DNA from: Cyclobacteriaceae bacterium
GTDB taxonomy: Bacteria; Bacteroidota; Bacteroidia; Cytophagales; Cyclobacteriaceae
Reading direction: 5' to 3'
Assembly (NCBI GenBank): GCA_021648745.1
Contig: JAKISE010000004.1
Location: 4,607-68,606, forward strand
DNA: 64,000 bases
Part shown: positions 26,170 through 34,928 of the stretch, in pieces
How the letters are laid out: each line of letters starts with the position of its first letter
Numbering within the stretch: position 1 is the first letter of the stretch
Notes under the pieces: generated by a model
Told to the model about the DNA's origin: nothing
Database searches by the model: none
What the model saw: the letters and a program-made list of their open reading frames with translations, nothing else
Position numbers and translations under genes: made by a program

Positions 26170-27010
26170 ACAGGTTAATTTTCAATTTTTAAAGCCGGGG
26201 TTTAATACGCTCGTGGTTGATAACAGAACACAAGGGTATCAAAAATTTGGAGTGCCAATTGGTGGAGCTATGGATTCTGTCGCAGCGGAAAAAGCGAACT
26301 GGCTGGTGGGTAATAAGTCGGAAGAGTCCTTATTAGAAATAACTTTGAGCGGACCTCAGATAATTTTTAAAGAAAAAAGTCAAATTGCACTTACAGGGGC
26401 AGATATTTCTCCTGAAATTAACGAAAAAAAAGTTGAGATGTATGAAACTATTATGGTTTCTAAAGGTGAGTTATTAACATTTGGTAAAATATTAAATGGG
26501 TGTAGAGCCTATTTATCTGTTAGAGGCCAATGGATTGACAAGAATGGGATTAAGGAAGAAGGTAGCCTTTTGAACAGGTTGAATCGTATAAAAATAAAGC
26601 CCATTCAGCCGTTAACCTCTATTCGCAAAGGGGAAAGACCGAAAATTAAATATAACCCATTAGTAGTTAATGTGTTGAAGGGGCCTGAATATGACATATT
26701 ACCACCCGAAACCATAAATACTTTATTTCTATCCAAATTCACATTACTTCCAGACTCTAACCGAATGGGGTATAGATTAATCCCAAGCCTTTCTCCAATT
26801 AAAAAAAGTATTATATCTTCGGGTGTTGTACCTGGCACCTTACAAATTACTGAAGATGGGTTTCCTATTTTATTAATGAAAGATGCTCCAGTAACTGGTG
26901 GGTACACTAGAGCCTTAAATGTATTGAGTAAAGATCTCTCGAAATTAGGGCAGTTGAAACCTGGAGATAGCTTGAGGTTTGTATTAGCGGGGACAAGCCG
27001 TATTGATTAA
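26162..27010 (+). CDS. pxpC: 5-oxoprolinase subunit C (KipA-like)
   Basis: A 282-aa subunit of the allophanate-hydrolase subunit 2 (KipA) fold. FLKPGFNTLVVDNRTQGYQK then GVPIGGAMDS is the family opening, followed by LEITLSGPQI, ALTGADISPEIN, and the conserved ending region ISSGVVPGTLQITEDGFPIL then LMKDAPVTGGYTR. The ATG at 26162 overlaps the end of pxpB; the open frame extends upstream inside pxpB but only this start matches the family. Last gene of the likely Nramp-pxpABC operon. Confidence 0.93.
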   Translation: MSKQVNFQFLKPGFNTLVVDNRTQGYQKFGVPIGGAMDSVAAEKANWLVGNKSEESLLEITLSGPQIIFKEKSQIALTGADISPEINEKKVEMYETIMVSKGELLTFGKILNGCRAYLSVRGQWIDKNGIKEEGSLLNRLNRIKIKPIQPLTSIRKGERPKIKYNPLVVNVLKGPEYDILPPETINTLFLSKFTLLPDSNRMGYRLIPSLSPIKKSIISSGVVPGTLQITEDGFPILLMKDAPVTGGYTRALNVLSKDLSKLGQLKPGDSLRFVLAGTSRID

Positions 27011-27036
27011 TTGAGTTCAGGTTTATAATATTTGCT

Positions 27037-28116
27037 ATGGAAAAAACTATTTATAAAGTAATTGGGCTAATGTCGGGCACTTCACTAGATGGACTGGATA
27101 TAGCCTATTGCCATTTTATTTTGGAGAATAAAAATTGGAAGTTTAAACTTATTGAATGCAAAAGCGTATCTTACTCTGCCAAATTAGAAGCCCAATTAAA
27201 AAACGCAATAAACCTTTCTGTGCAAGAATTGCAGCAGTTAAATGTTGAATATGGAGCATATTTAGGAAGTGAAGTAAAGGCGTTTATTACTAAATTTTCT
27301 TTGGAAGTAGATTTTATTGCCAGCCATGGACATACTGTGCTGCACCAACCACAAAAAGGCTTTACGTTGCAAATTGGCTCGGGGCAAGAAATTGCCATTG
27401 CCTCAGGGGTGAAAATTATAAGCGATTTTAGAAAAAAAGATGTTGCTTTTGGTGGTCAAGGGGCTCCTTTGGTGCCTGTAGGAGACAAGCATTTATTTGG
27501 GCAATATATTGCTTGCCTAAATTTAGGTGGCATCGCTAATATATCTTTTAATGCCGATGGCCAACGAATAGCCTTTGATATAGGTATCGCTAATATGCTT
27601 TTAAACCACTTGGCTAATAAAGTGGGCAAATCCTTTGATACATCAGGAAAAATAGCAGCAAACGGTCAGGTTAACGAGGCAGTTTTAAGCCAACTAAACA
27701 GCTTGTCATATTTTGATTTACCTTACCCAAAATCATTGGGGTATGAGTGGTTTGTATCTAAAGTTTTGCCATTAATAGAAGCCTCTAACCTATCGGTGGA
27801 GGACTTGATGGCTACGTCTGTTGAGCATGAAGCTATTCAAATTGGCCGAGTTCTCGTAAATAACATTAATGGAAACGGAGAGGTACTTATTACAGGAGGG
27901 GGCGCATTTAATACCTTTTTAATTGATAGAATTAAATTTTACACCCCCTCCAAATTGAGTATTATCATTCCTGACTCATCTATTATCGAGTTTAAGGAAT
28001 CTATCATTTTTGGCTTTATGGGAGTGCTCAGAGAGCGGAATGAGCCGAACTGTTTAAAATCGGTTACAGGAGCAAGTGTAGATGTGAGTGGGGGCGAGTA
28101 TTTTATGCCTTTGTAG
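27037..28116 (+). CDS. anmK: Anhydro-N-acetylmuramic acid kinase
   Basis: AnmK phosphorylates and hydrolyses 1,6-anhydro-MurNAc to MurNAc-6-phosphate during cell-wall recycling. The 359-aa protein shows VIGLMSGTSLDGLDIAYC, IASHGHTVLHQP, GQGAPLVPVGDKHLF, NLGGIANIS, AFDIGIANML and ITGGGAFNTFLI, the ASKHA-fold signature set. It starts 26 bp after pxpC and may belong to the same transcript. Its 3' end overlaps a convergent small gene by 14 bp. Confidence 0.95.
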   Translation: MEKTIYKVIGLMSGTSLDGLDIAYCHFILENKNWKFKLIECKSVSYSAKLEAQLKNAINLSVQELQQLNVEYGAYLGSEVKAFITKFSLEVDFIASHGHTVLHQPQKGFTLQIGSGQEIAIASGVKIISDFRKKDVAFGGQGAPLVPVGDKHLFGQYIACLNLGGIANISFNADGQRIAFDIGIANMLLNHLANKVGKSFDTSGKIAANGQVNEAVLSQLNSLSYFDLPYPKSLGYEWFVSKVLPLIEASNLSVEDLMATSVEHEAIQIGRVLVNNINGNGEVLITGGGAFNTFLIDRIKFYTPSKLSIIIPDSSIIEFKESIIFGFMGVLRERNEPNCLKSVTGASVDVSGGEYFMPL

Positions 28117-28348
28117 TTTGTTTGCCTTTTGTCAAATGGTAAATATGAATAAAGAATATTGCCGTGTTTGTAATGATAATTGGCAAGGAATAACCTAACA
28201 AAATACCATAGGTAACAAAGAGCAAACAGCCGATCATATTTATTGATCTCAGTTTTACCATGTCCTTCATTAAAAATGAAGAAAGAATCGCTAGCGAAGC
28301 TAGATACCCTACCCATTCGGTTCCATTTATTTCTAGAAAGTGGTTCAT
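28103..28348 (-). CDS. Small YgjV-like inner-membrane protein
   Basis: An 81-aa protein with three hydrophobic segments (WVGYLASLAILSSFLM, MIGCLLFVTYGILLGYSL, IIITNTAIFFIHIYHL), the arrangement of YgjV-type or SemiSWEET-like small membrane proteins. MVKLRSINMIGCLLF is typical of the YgjV family. I chose the ATG at 28348; ten further codons are open upstream. Function is unknown, though sugar transport has been shown for SemiSWEET relatives. It is convergent with anmK and 11 bp downstream of the RidA gene. Confidence 0.65.
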   Translation of the reverse strand: MNHFLEINGTEWVGYLASLAILSSFLMKDMVKLRSINMIGCLLFVTYGILLGYSLPIIITNTAIFFIHIYHLTKGKQTTKA

Positions 28349-28359
28349 AAAATTTAAGT

Positions 28360-28767
28360 TTAAAAAGTGGCAATACACTTCAGTTCTATAGCAATTGGTG
28401 TAGGTAATTTATTAATTTCCACTGTGGTTCTGCAGGGCTGATTGCCTTTAAAATACTCCGCATAAACACGATTATAAGTGTTAAAGTCATCCTGCATATT
28501 TGTTAAAAACACGGTTACATCAACTAACTTATTCCAACTAGATCCGGCATCCTCTAAAATATATTTTACATTTTGAAAAACAGAATGACATTGGGTTTCA
28601 ATATCGTAATCAACAATAGTACCTAACTCATTTAAGGTTACACCAGGAATATCTGAACTGCCTTTTTTTCGAGGACCTACGCCTGAGAGAAAAAGCAATT
28701 CTCCTACTTTTCTAGCGTGAGGGTATAAACCAACGGCATCAGGTGCTTTTGAAGAAGTATATTTCAT
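28360..28767 (-). CDS. RidA family protein (2-aminomuconate deaminase-like)
   Basis: A 135-aa trimeric enamine/imine deaminase of the RidA (YjgF) family. It contains LFLSGVGPRKKGSSDIPGV, QCHSVFQNVKYILEDAGSSW, DVTVFLTNMQDDFNTYN and CRTTVEINKLPTPIAIELKC, where the Arg contacting the substrate carboxylate is present. The version of the loop GPRKKGSSDIPGV resembles 2-aminomuconate deaminases of the kynurenine pathway, but no pathway neighbours are seen. I chose the ATG at 28767 over an upstream frame extension. Confidence 0.85.
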   Translation of the reverse strand: MKYTSSKAPDAVGLYPHARKVGELLFLSGVGPRKKGSSDIPGVTLNELGTIVDYDIETQCHSVFQNVKYILEDAGSSWNKLVDVTVFLTNMQDDFNTYNRVYAEYFKGNQPCRTTVEINKLPTPIAIELKCIATF

Positions 28768-28881
28768 TATAAAACGTATTAAAATTATTGGATCAAAATT
28801 ACTAATTAAATCGCACCTCAATATATTTTACTTTTATATTTCACTTTTCATATTTCAAATCTTATATTTTTGCAGTCTTTT

Positions 28882-30129
28882 ATGAAAGAATTCGAAATCC
28901 TAACATTAGGCAATGGTATTAGAGTTGTTTACAAACAAGTAACCACTACCAAAATTGTGCATTGTGGCATTGCCATAGATGTAGGCAGCAGAGACGAGAC
29001 AGAGGATCAGTTTGGTATTGCCCATTTTTGGGAACATATGGCCTTTAAAGGCACTTCCAGACGCAAATCGCACCATATTATACATAGCATTGATTCTGTG
29101 GGGGGTGAATTAAATGCCTATACCACCAAGGAAAAAATATATTTTTACACCTCTGTACTCGATCGATTTGCAGACAAAGCGTTTGACATTTTATCAGACA
29201 TAACCTTTCATTCAATTTTTCCTGAGAAGCAAATTGAGCGAGAACGCCAAATTATTTTAGAAGAAATGGCCATGTATAACGATACTCCGGACGATGCCAT
29301 TCAAGATGATTTGGAGGATCAAATATTTAGTAAACACCCTTTGGGGCATAATATTTTAGGAAATGCAAAAACGGTGCGATCTTTTACTAAATCTCATTTT
29401 AATGCCTTTATAAATTCTTCTATTGACACCTCAAGAATAGTGGTATCAATTGTTGGTAACTTATCCTTGGCTAAGGTTAAAAAACTAGTGAATAAGTATT
29501 TAACTCCTATTCCTGCCCATAGCAATCCGAAAAGAACACTTGCTTTAACGGCATCAGAAGCGAGTCATATAGAAATGATAAAACCTATTCAGCAAGCCCA
29601 TGTGGGCATAGGCATACCCGCCTTTAGCATTACAGATGAGCGCAGAATACCCTTGGCCGTGATTGCTAATCTATTGGGTGGGCCAAGTATGAATACAAGG
29701 TTGAATATGACATTAAGAGAGAAGATGGCCTGTGTTTATTCTATTGATGCCCATTATGGAGCTTATGCAGATACAGGCTTGTTTTCCATTTTTTATGGTA
29801 CCGAAGCAAAGAATTTGAAAAAAAGCAAAAAGGCCGTATTCCGAGAGCTTGATTTGATGAAAAATAAACCTCTCGGGAGTTTGCAATTACATAGGCTTAA
29901 AGAGCAAATGCTTGGTCAATTGGCTATGGCAGAAGAAAGCTATGCAAGTTTAATGTTGGCAATGGCTAAAAGTTTGCTAGATTTAGATACAATACAGTCA
30001 ATAGAGGAAGTTTTTAAAGACATTGAGCAAGTGGGAGCCAAGCAAATTCAAGAAGTGTCTAATCAAGTATTTCAGGCAAATAAAATAAGTACACTTACAT
30101 TTTTACCTAAGGATAATGGAGTTTATTAA
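28882..30129 (+). CDS. M16 family zinc metallopeptidase
   Basis: A 415-aa protease of the pitrilysin family. The zinc motif HxxEH is AHFWEHMAFKG and the distal Glu lies in ERERQIILEEMAMY. The C-terminal half has the second, inactive domain (IPLAVIANLLGGPSMNTRLN, then MTLREKMACVYSID). No signal peptide is visible. The ATG at 28882 follows a TATTTTTG box (28865-28872) by only 10 bp, suggesting a very short leader. It overlaps the O-methyltransferase by 14 bp. Confidence 0.92.
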   Translation: MKEFEILTLGNGIRVVYKQVTTTKIVHCGIAIDVGSRDETEDQFGIAHFWEHMAFKGTSRRKSHHIIHSIDSVGGELNAYTTKEKIYFYTSVLDRFADKAFDILSDITFHSIFPEKQIERERQIILEEMAMYNDTPDDAIQDDLEDQIFSKHPLGHNILGNAKTVRSFTKSHFNAFINSSIDTSRIVVSIVGNLSLAKVKKLVNKYLTPIPAHSNPKRTLALTASEASHIEMIKPIQQAHVGIGIPAFSITDERRIPLAVIANLLGGPSMNTRLNMTLREKMACVYSIDAHYGAYADTGLFSIFYGTEAKNLKKSKKAVFRELDLMKNKPLGSLQLHRLKEQMLGQLAMAEESYASLMLAMAKSLLDLDTIQSIEEVFKDIEQVGAKQIQEVSNQVFQANKISTLTFLPKDNGVY

Positions 30130-30757
30130 GGAAGAATTGATGCTTTATGTAGAGCAATATTCGCAGAAAGAAAGTGATTTATTAGTAAAGATAAACCGAG
30201 AAACTAACCTGGAAGTATTAAGGCCACGAATGTTATCAGGACATTTGCAAGGTCGGGTACTGAGTATGTTGTCTAAAATGATATCGCCCAAGTGTATATT
30301 AGAAATTGGCACTTACACAGGCTATTCAGCACTATGCTTAGCCGAAGGGCTGCATAAAGATGGAAAACTTATTACCATTGACAATAATGAAGAGCTAAAG
30401 GATAGGGTAGATGCCTATCTAGCGGAAAGCGAGTTTAAAAGCCAGATTGATTTTAAACTTGGAGCAGCATTGGATATTATTCCTCAATTAACTGAGTCAT
30501 TTGATTTGATTTTTATTGATGCAGATAAAACAAATTACCTGAATTATTATAATCTTGTAATTGATAAATTGAAACCGGGTGCGTTCATAATTGCTGATAA
30601 TGTACTGTGGTCTGGTAAAGTTGTGGAGCCATTGGCTGACGATGACACAGATACTGAATCTCTATTAGAGTTTAACAAAATAGTGCAAAGTGATAAGAGG
30701 GTAGAAAATGTATTGTTTCCGATTAGAGACGGGCTTATGATTATTCGAAAACTATGA
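30116..30757 (+). CDS. Class I SAM-dependent O-methyltransferase
   Basis: A 213-aa member of the Methyltransf_3 (catechol/caffeoyl-CoA O-methyltransferase-like) family. Motifs are CILEIGTYTGYSALCLAEGL (SAM site), KLITIDNNEE, FDLIFIDADKTNYLNYY (metal-binding Asp) and GAFIIADNVLWSGKV. Bacterial members often modify catechols or tRNA hydroxyuridine (TrmR-type); which applies here is undetermined. It is between the M16 peptidase and lytic transglycosylase genes, overlapping both. Confidence 0.9.
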   Translation: MEFIKEELMLYVEQYSQKESDLLVKINRETNLEVLRPRMLSGHLQGRVLSMLSKMISPKCILEIGTYTGYSALCLAEGLHKDGKLITIDNNEELKDRVDAYLAESEFKSQIDFKLGAALDIIPQLTESFDLIFIDADKTNYLNYYNLVIDKLKPGAFIIADNVLWSGKVVEPLADDDTDTESLLEFNKIVQSDKRVENVLFPIRDGLMIIRKL

Positions 30758-32016
30758 AAACTTTAATAGTATTATTTTGCCTGACAGGAGCATCTGTATA
30801 TGCGCAAACACCTAAGGTTCCTGCAAAGTTAGATTTTGCAGGAATACAATTAAAATTATCTGAAGGTGCTCGAAAAGAAATTCAAGAGGAAGTAAATAAG
30901 CTGCATAAAAGCCAAAAGCACTTTATGATTAAAGCAAATAGGGCTGCCTCTTATTTTCCTATAATAGAGCAAATTTTTGAAGAAGAAGGGTTGCCTGACG
31001 ATTTTAAGTACTTGGCAATTCAGGAAAGCGGCTTAATTTCTGATGCTGTTTCAAGCTCAAATGCGGTTGGTTTTTGGCAATTTAAAAAAGCCACCGCTCT
31101 AGAAGTAGGCCTAAGAGTAGATGCTAAAATAGATGAGAGAGTAAACATTGCATCTGCCAGCAAAGGAGCTGCTAAATATTTACAGCAGAATAATTTATTT
31201 TTTAATAATTGGGTTCACGCATTGCAGGCCTATCAAATGGGAGCAGGAGGTGCTAAGCGCTCGCTTAAAAAAATTGAAAGCGGAGCTAAAACTATGCATA
31301 TTACAAAAGACACTTATTGGTATGTCTTAACTTTTTTATCTCACAAAATTGCCTTTGAACAGGCAGTAACCCTTGCTCGAAACAATGCACCTACATTATA
31401 TATTTATACAAAAGGTAAAAATAAATCGTTGAAAGAAATTGCTAAGCAGACTTCTTCTCCACTGGATACTTTAAAAAAATATAATAAATGGCTAAAGACT
31501 AAAATAATTCCTAGTGACAAAGAGTATGCTGTTATCATTCCAAATTTTTCAAATGAGCCTATTTCTCCAGTAATAGCAAATAGCCCATTGCATAATAAAG
31601 AAGAAGAGCAGAAAACAGGTATTTCAATACCACATACGATGCCTGCCATCAAGCGATTTACTATCAATGGGTTACCAGCTATAATGTCAAATACAGAAAT
31701 TACGATTGATGAGTTTGTAGAAAAATCCAGTATTTCTCCAACAGATTTTTCTAACTATAATGATATTCTGCCACATTATCATATTTTGCCAAACCAAGTC
31801 TATTACTTAAAGCGGAAAATGGCTAAAGGCAAGGTGTATTACCATACGGTTGATCATAATGAAACGTTATGGTCTGTTAGTCAAAGGTTTGGAGTAAGGT
31901 TGGATAAAATAAAAAAAATGAACCGTATGGCTGAAGCAGAAAATGAACTCGAAGTAGGTAGAGTGCTTTGGCTTAAGAAAGTAAGGCCAAAAAATTCCTC
32001 TGTAGAATTTAAATAA
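30754..32016 (+). CDS. MltD-like lytic murein transglycosylase (SLT plus LysM)
   Basis: A 420-aa exported cell-wall enzyme. After a signal peptide (MKTLIVLFCLTGASVYA) comes the SLT domain with KYLAIQESGLISDAVSSSNA then VGFWQFKKATALEVGL, the catalytic Glu in QESG, and LQAYQMGAGG. The C-terminus has a LysM peptidoglycan-binding repeat (YYHTVDHNETLWSVSQRFGV then RLDKIKKMN). Family knowledge: cleaves the MurNAc-GlcNAc bond with anhydro-MurNAc formation, the substrate source for AnmK nearby. It overlaps the preceding gene by 4 bp. Confidence 0.9.
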   Translation: MKTLIVLFCLTGASVYAQTPKVPAKLDFAGIQLKLSEGARKEIQEEVNKLHKSQKHFMIKANRAASYFPIIEQIFEEEGLPDDFKYLAIQESGLISDAVSSSNAVGFWQFKKATALEVGLRVDAKIDERVNIASASKGAAKYLQQNNLFFNNWVHALQAYQMGAGGAKRSLKKIESGAKTMHITKDTYWYVLTFLSHKIAFEQAVTLARNNAPTLYIYTKGKNKSLKEIAKQTSSPLDTLKKYNKWLKTKIIPSDKEYAVIIPNFSNEPISPVIANSPLHNKEEEQKTGISIPHTMPAIKRFTINGLPAIMSNTEITIDEFVEKSSISPTDFSNYNDILPHYHILPNQVYYLKRKMAKGKVYYHTVDHNETLWSVSQRFGVRLDKIKKMNRMAEAENELEVGRVLWLKKVRPKNSSVEFK

Positions 32017-32095
32017 GATTAGAAATAATATTTGATGAGTTTCATAATGAAATATTGATTCTATCTTCTATCTTTGATTTATTACATCTTAGTTT

Positions 32096-32509
32096 ATGAG
32101 CGAAGCAGTTAATGTAATTAGAAAAGTAATGTTAGTTGATGATAACGATACTGATAATTTTATTAGTAGGAGAATCATTGAGATTACAAAGTTTGCGGAT
32201 GATGTAATTGTTAAAAATTCTGGCAAGGGTGCTTTAGACTATCTTAAAGAAAATAAAGACTCTTCCGATCAGCTACCAGATATCATTTTTTTAGATATTA
32301 ATATGCCTATTGTAGATGGTTTCGTATTTCTATATGAATATGAAAAATTCGGTAATATGGTAAAGGATAAATGTAGGGTAATTATTTTGTCAAGCTCGGA
32401 TAATAAACGAGATATCGACAAAATTGTTAATAACGATTATGTGATAAAGTTTGTTACTAAGCCTCTTACGGAGAAAACCTTAGAGGAAATTCTACATTTA
32501 GAGTTTTAG
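32096..32509 (+). CDS. Single-domain response regulator (receiver only)
   Basis: A 137-aa CheY-like protein with no output domain. The acidic pocket is VMLVDDNDTDNF, the phosphoacceptor Asp lies in IIFLDINMPIVDG, the switch Ser in VIILSSSDN and the conserved Lys in FVTKPL. Proteins of this length and the opening DDNDTDNFI are very common in Bacteroidota, where they often interact with hybrid histidine kinases. No kinase is adjacent. A TATCTTTG box (32069-32076) lies just upstream. Confidence 0.9.
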   Translation: MSEAVNVIRKVMLVDDNDTDNFISRRIIEITKFADDVIVKNSGKGALDYLKENKDSSDQLPDIIFLDINMPIVDGFVFLYEYEKFGNMVKDKCRVIILSSSDNKRDIDKIVNNDYVIKFVTKPLTEKTLEEILHLEF

Positions 32510-32518
32510 AAGATCTTC

Positions 32519-34185
32519 CTAATAGTCAGGGTCTAAGCTTAGTTTTTCTTGTAATAATTTTATGGCGGGATGTTTCTCTGCCAGATGATTAAACTTCTCT
32601 TTATTAGTATACAACATTTTCTTAGAAGTAGTTTCTAACTTCTCCAATTCAACCTTAATGCTATCGTTTAGTAAAGTTGTTCTCAAATGTGCTTGTAACT
32701 CAACTTTGAGTTTATCAAATGTAAGTTCCAGTATCGAATTATGAATTTGAATTTTTACAATTTCATCCATCCTTACATATTGGTGCTTTAGAAATGCAAC
32801 CTCTTGTTCACTACCAAGCTTTCTTCTTATGTCTATAAAGGCTTCCCATGACTTAGCTAGGCCCTCATCGGTAAAAGCGTTAATCTTCGCTTCCTTCGCT
32901 TTGGTAGGTTCAGCCTCCTTTTTTTGCTCTTCTTTTTGTGAGGCAAGTTTAGATTTAACTCCACCAATTGTGGGTATCCCTATTGTTTTTTTAGGCGATA
33001 CTATAACGTTTTCTGAAGTATCCTTTAGTGGAGGCTCCTCTTTAATAGGATCGGATGTGCTTATTGGCGCCTTGGTAATAGGCGCAATTACTTTTTTTCG
33101 GTGCTCACCTCCAACTGAGCAACATTTATTAGGGCGTGTAAATGTGTTAATTTCATTAGCGTAATTTCGACATGCAAACGCTGGTTTTTTCTGCTTTTAT
33201 ACTCGAAATCGCACTTTGATAACAGGTTAAGGCCATTCATTAAAAATGACAGAGAACAATTGTTAGCCTGCTCTGCATATTTGGCTTGAACGCTAGCTGG
33301 TACGTCTAATAATGAGGTGGTTGCATTATCCTTACACATCATTAAATTTCTAAAATGATTGGCAAGGCCTACAATAAATTCGTGTCCATCAAATCCATTT
33401 TTCAATACTTCGTCAAATAACAATAAAGCTTCAGATTGGTTTTTTTGAATAAAATGACCTACTAAATTAAAATAAGTATCATAGTCGAGGATGTGAAGGT
33501 TGCTTACGGTATCTGCATAGGTAACCGCTCCTTCTGAGGAGAAAGTAACAATTAAATCGAATAAAGATAGTGCATCTCTCAAGGCGCCATCTGATTTTTG
33601 AGCAATTAAATGAAGAGCTTCCTCTTCTGTTTTAATATTTTCGGCCTCTGCAATTTTTTGCAAATGGTTGGCTATATCAGTTACTTGAATACGGTTAAAA
33701 TCATAAATCTGACACCTAGAAAGAATGGTAGGTAGCACTTTATGCTTTTCGGTAGTGGCTAAAATAAAAATTGCATAAGGTGGAGGCTCCTCTAATGTTT
33801 TTAAGAACGCATTAAAAGCCTGTTGCGAAAGCATATGAACCTCATCTATAATATAGATTTTAAACTTGCCCGATTGTGGAGGATAGCGTACTTGGTCAAT
33901 TAAATTTCTAATATCCTCTACGGAGTTATTTGAAGCTGCATCTAGTTCAAAAATATTTAGTGATAAATCAATGGCGTCATCACCTTCAGCATCATTAATC
34001 ATTTTAGCCACAATTCGAGCACAAGTGGTTTTACCAACGCCACGAGGGCCACAAAAGAGAAGCGCTTGCGCTAAATGATTATTTTCAATAGCGTTTTGAA
34101 GCGTTGTAGTTATATTCTCTTGGCCTACAACTTCCTCAAAGCCTTTGGGCCTGTATTTACGAGCTGAAACAACAAAATTTTCCAT
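32519..34185 (-). CDS. dnaX: DNA polymerase III subunit tau, by -1 frameshift
   Basis: tau is the clamp-loader subunit that tethers the polymerase cores. The zero frame from 34185 stops at 33088, but the -1 frame is open without interruption from the slippery site to 32519. It encodes a Lys/Pro-rich linker (VIAPITKAPISTSDPIKEEP), then KSWEAFIDIRRKLGSEQEVA and MDEIVKIQIHNSILEL, resembling the tau C-terminal domain of Bacteroidota DnaX. Combined length is about 555 aa, normal for the family. Frameshifting or transcriptional slippage at an A7G run would join the two parts. Confidence 0.85.
33067..33097 (-). promoter_or_regulatory. Programmed -1 frameshift signal in dnaX
   Basis: On the minus strand, A AAA AAG (33097-33091) sits in the zero-frame phase GAA AAA AAG TAA. 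After a 5-nt spacer (TAATT) there is a stem-loop GCGCC-TATTACCAA-GGCGC (33085-33067). The heptamer, spacing and stem match the E. coli dnaX plan. The run is A7G, so transcriptional slippage is also possible. Confidence 0.82.
33088..34185 (-). CDS. dnaX: DNA polymerase III subunit gamma (short dnaX product)
   Basis: The 365-aa zero-frame product, an AAA+ clamp-loader ATPase. It has Walker A LLFCGPRGVGKTTCARI, Walker B YIIDEVHMLSQQAFNAFLKT, sensor 1 ILATTEKHKVLPTILSRC and domain III up to VAQLEVSTEKK. It ends immediately after the slippery heptamer, at a TAA whose first base follows AAG. This is the arrangement by which E. coli makes gamma from dnaX. Confidence 0.88.
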   Translation of the reverse strand: MENFVVSARKYRPKGFEEVVGQENITTTLQNAIENNHLAQALLFCGPRGVGKTTCARIVAKMINDAEGDDAIDLSLNIFELDAASNNSVEDIRNLIDQVRYPPQSGKFKIYIIDEVHMLSQQAFNAFLKTLEEPPPYAIFILATTEKHKVLPTILSRCQIYDFNRIQVTDIANHLQKIAEAENIKTEEEALHLIAQKSDGALRDALSLFDLIVTFSSEGAVTYADTVSNLHILDYDTYFNLVGHFIQKNQSEALLLFDEVLKNGFDGHEFIVGLANHFRNLMMCKDNATTSLLDVPASVQAKYAEQANNCSLSFLMNGLNLLSKCDFEYKSRKNQRLHVEITLMKLTHLHALINVAQLEVSTEKK

Positions 34186-34282
34186 CGCCTCGAAGATAAT
34201 AATAAGACAATAAGATGTAAGACTTCAAGACAAAAGATTTCGTATTTCTTCTTTCACATCTCACATTTCTAATTTCATCAAC

Positions 34283-34290
34283 TATCTTTG
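34283..34290 (+). promoter_or_regulatory. -7 box of the ssrA promoter
   Basis: TATCTTTG fits the TAnnTTTG box and lies 21 bp before the mature 5' end of tmRNA, leaving a short leader for RNase P to remove. A good TTTG -33 element is not evident. Confidence 0.45.
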
Positions 34291-34310
34291 TTGTCCGAAA
34301 TAACGTTTTT

Positions 34311-34714
34311 GGGGTCGACTGGAATTGACAGTAGGCGAATATTATATACTGGCATGTCGGGTGAGGAGTTAACATCCGTAATCAATATACTCAAACCATA
34401 TTTGGCGAATCTAATTACGCCATGGCTGCCTAATTTTAGCTCAAAGCTAAAATTGCAGGCTTAAAAGGTTTACCGTTTAGAACGGTACCTGGCCACATCT
34501 CCCCAAATTTTGTTCTGTTGATTTGGAATTGAGGTGTCGAAAAAGCAAAACTGGCCTTTAACTGGCTACTTGTTAAAGGTGAGAAACCACGTAGCTAAGG
34601 GTTGTAGTTGGCTTGTTTCCGGCCGGCCGGCCTCGAAAACCTAAAGTGAAACTATGCATGTAGATGGTATATGGTTTCCTTATCTGGACCAGGGTTCGAA
34701 TCCCTGCGACTCCA
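34311..34714 (+). ncRNA. ssrA: Transfer-messenger RNA (tmRNA)
   Basis: tmRNA rescues stalled ribosomes and tags the unfinished protein for destruction. The 5' end GGGGTCGACTGGAATTGACA pairs with the 3' end CGACTCC plus discriminator A; the T arm GGGTTCGAATCCC precedes it. The tag frame (34404-34430) reads GESNYAMAA followed by TAA, with the usual resume position before it. CCA is not encoded. Total length is about 404 nt. Its 3' end is partly duplicated downstream. Confidence 0.95.
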
Positions 34715-34725
34715 CAAAGCATTTA

Positions 34726-34754
34726 AAGCCAACCCGCAAGGGCTGGTTTTTTTT
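34726..34754 (+). terminator. Rho-independent terminator of ssrA
   Basis: AAGCCAACCC-GCAA-GGGCTGGTTT forms a 10-bp stem with one mismatch, followed by a run of eight T. It lies 11 bp after the mature tmRNA end. Confidence 0.85.
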
Positions 34755-34872
34755 GTTGAAAAGAGCAAAGCTTGCTTTGATGAATTTCAAACAAAAAAAC
34801 CAGTTAATGCGAAGCATTCGGCTTTATTAAATGCTTTGTAACTCTTTTCCAACGAAAGGGATCACCGAAGGT

Positions 34873-34928
34873 AATCCCTGCGACTCCACAAAATATTGAA
34901 AAGCCACCCGCAAGGGCTGGCTTTTTTT
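34873..34928 (+). repeat. Second copy of the ssrA 3' end and terminator
   Basis: AATCCCTGCGACTCCACAAA (34873-34892) exactly repeats 34699-34718, the last part of tmRNA and its downstream junction. It is followed by a second terminator-like stem AAGCCACCC-GCAA-GGG-C-TGGCTT with T-run (34901-34928). Between the two copies lies an inverted copy of the terminator region (CAAAGCATTTA... and its complement near 34836). This resembles a scar left by insertion and loss of an element that used the ssrA 3' end as attachment site. Confidence 0.65.

Noticed and set aside
32829..33164. Plus-strand open frame of 111 codons
   Set aside because: It is the complement of the -1 frame of dnaX, whose tau content is much more convincing.
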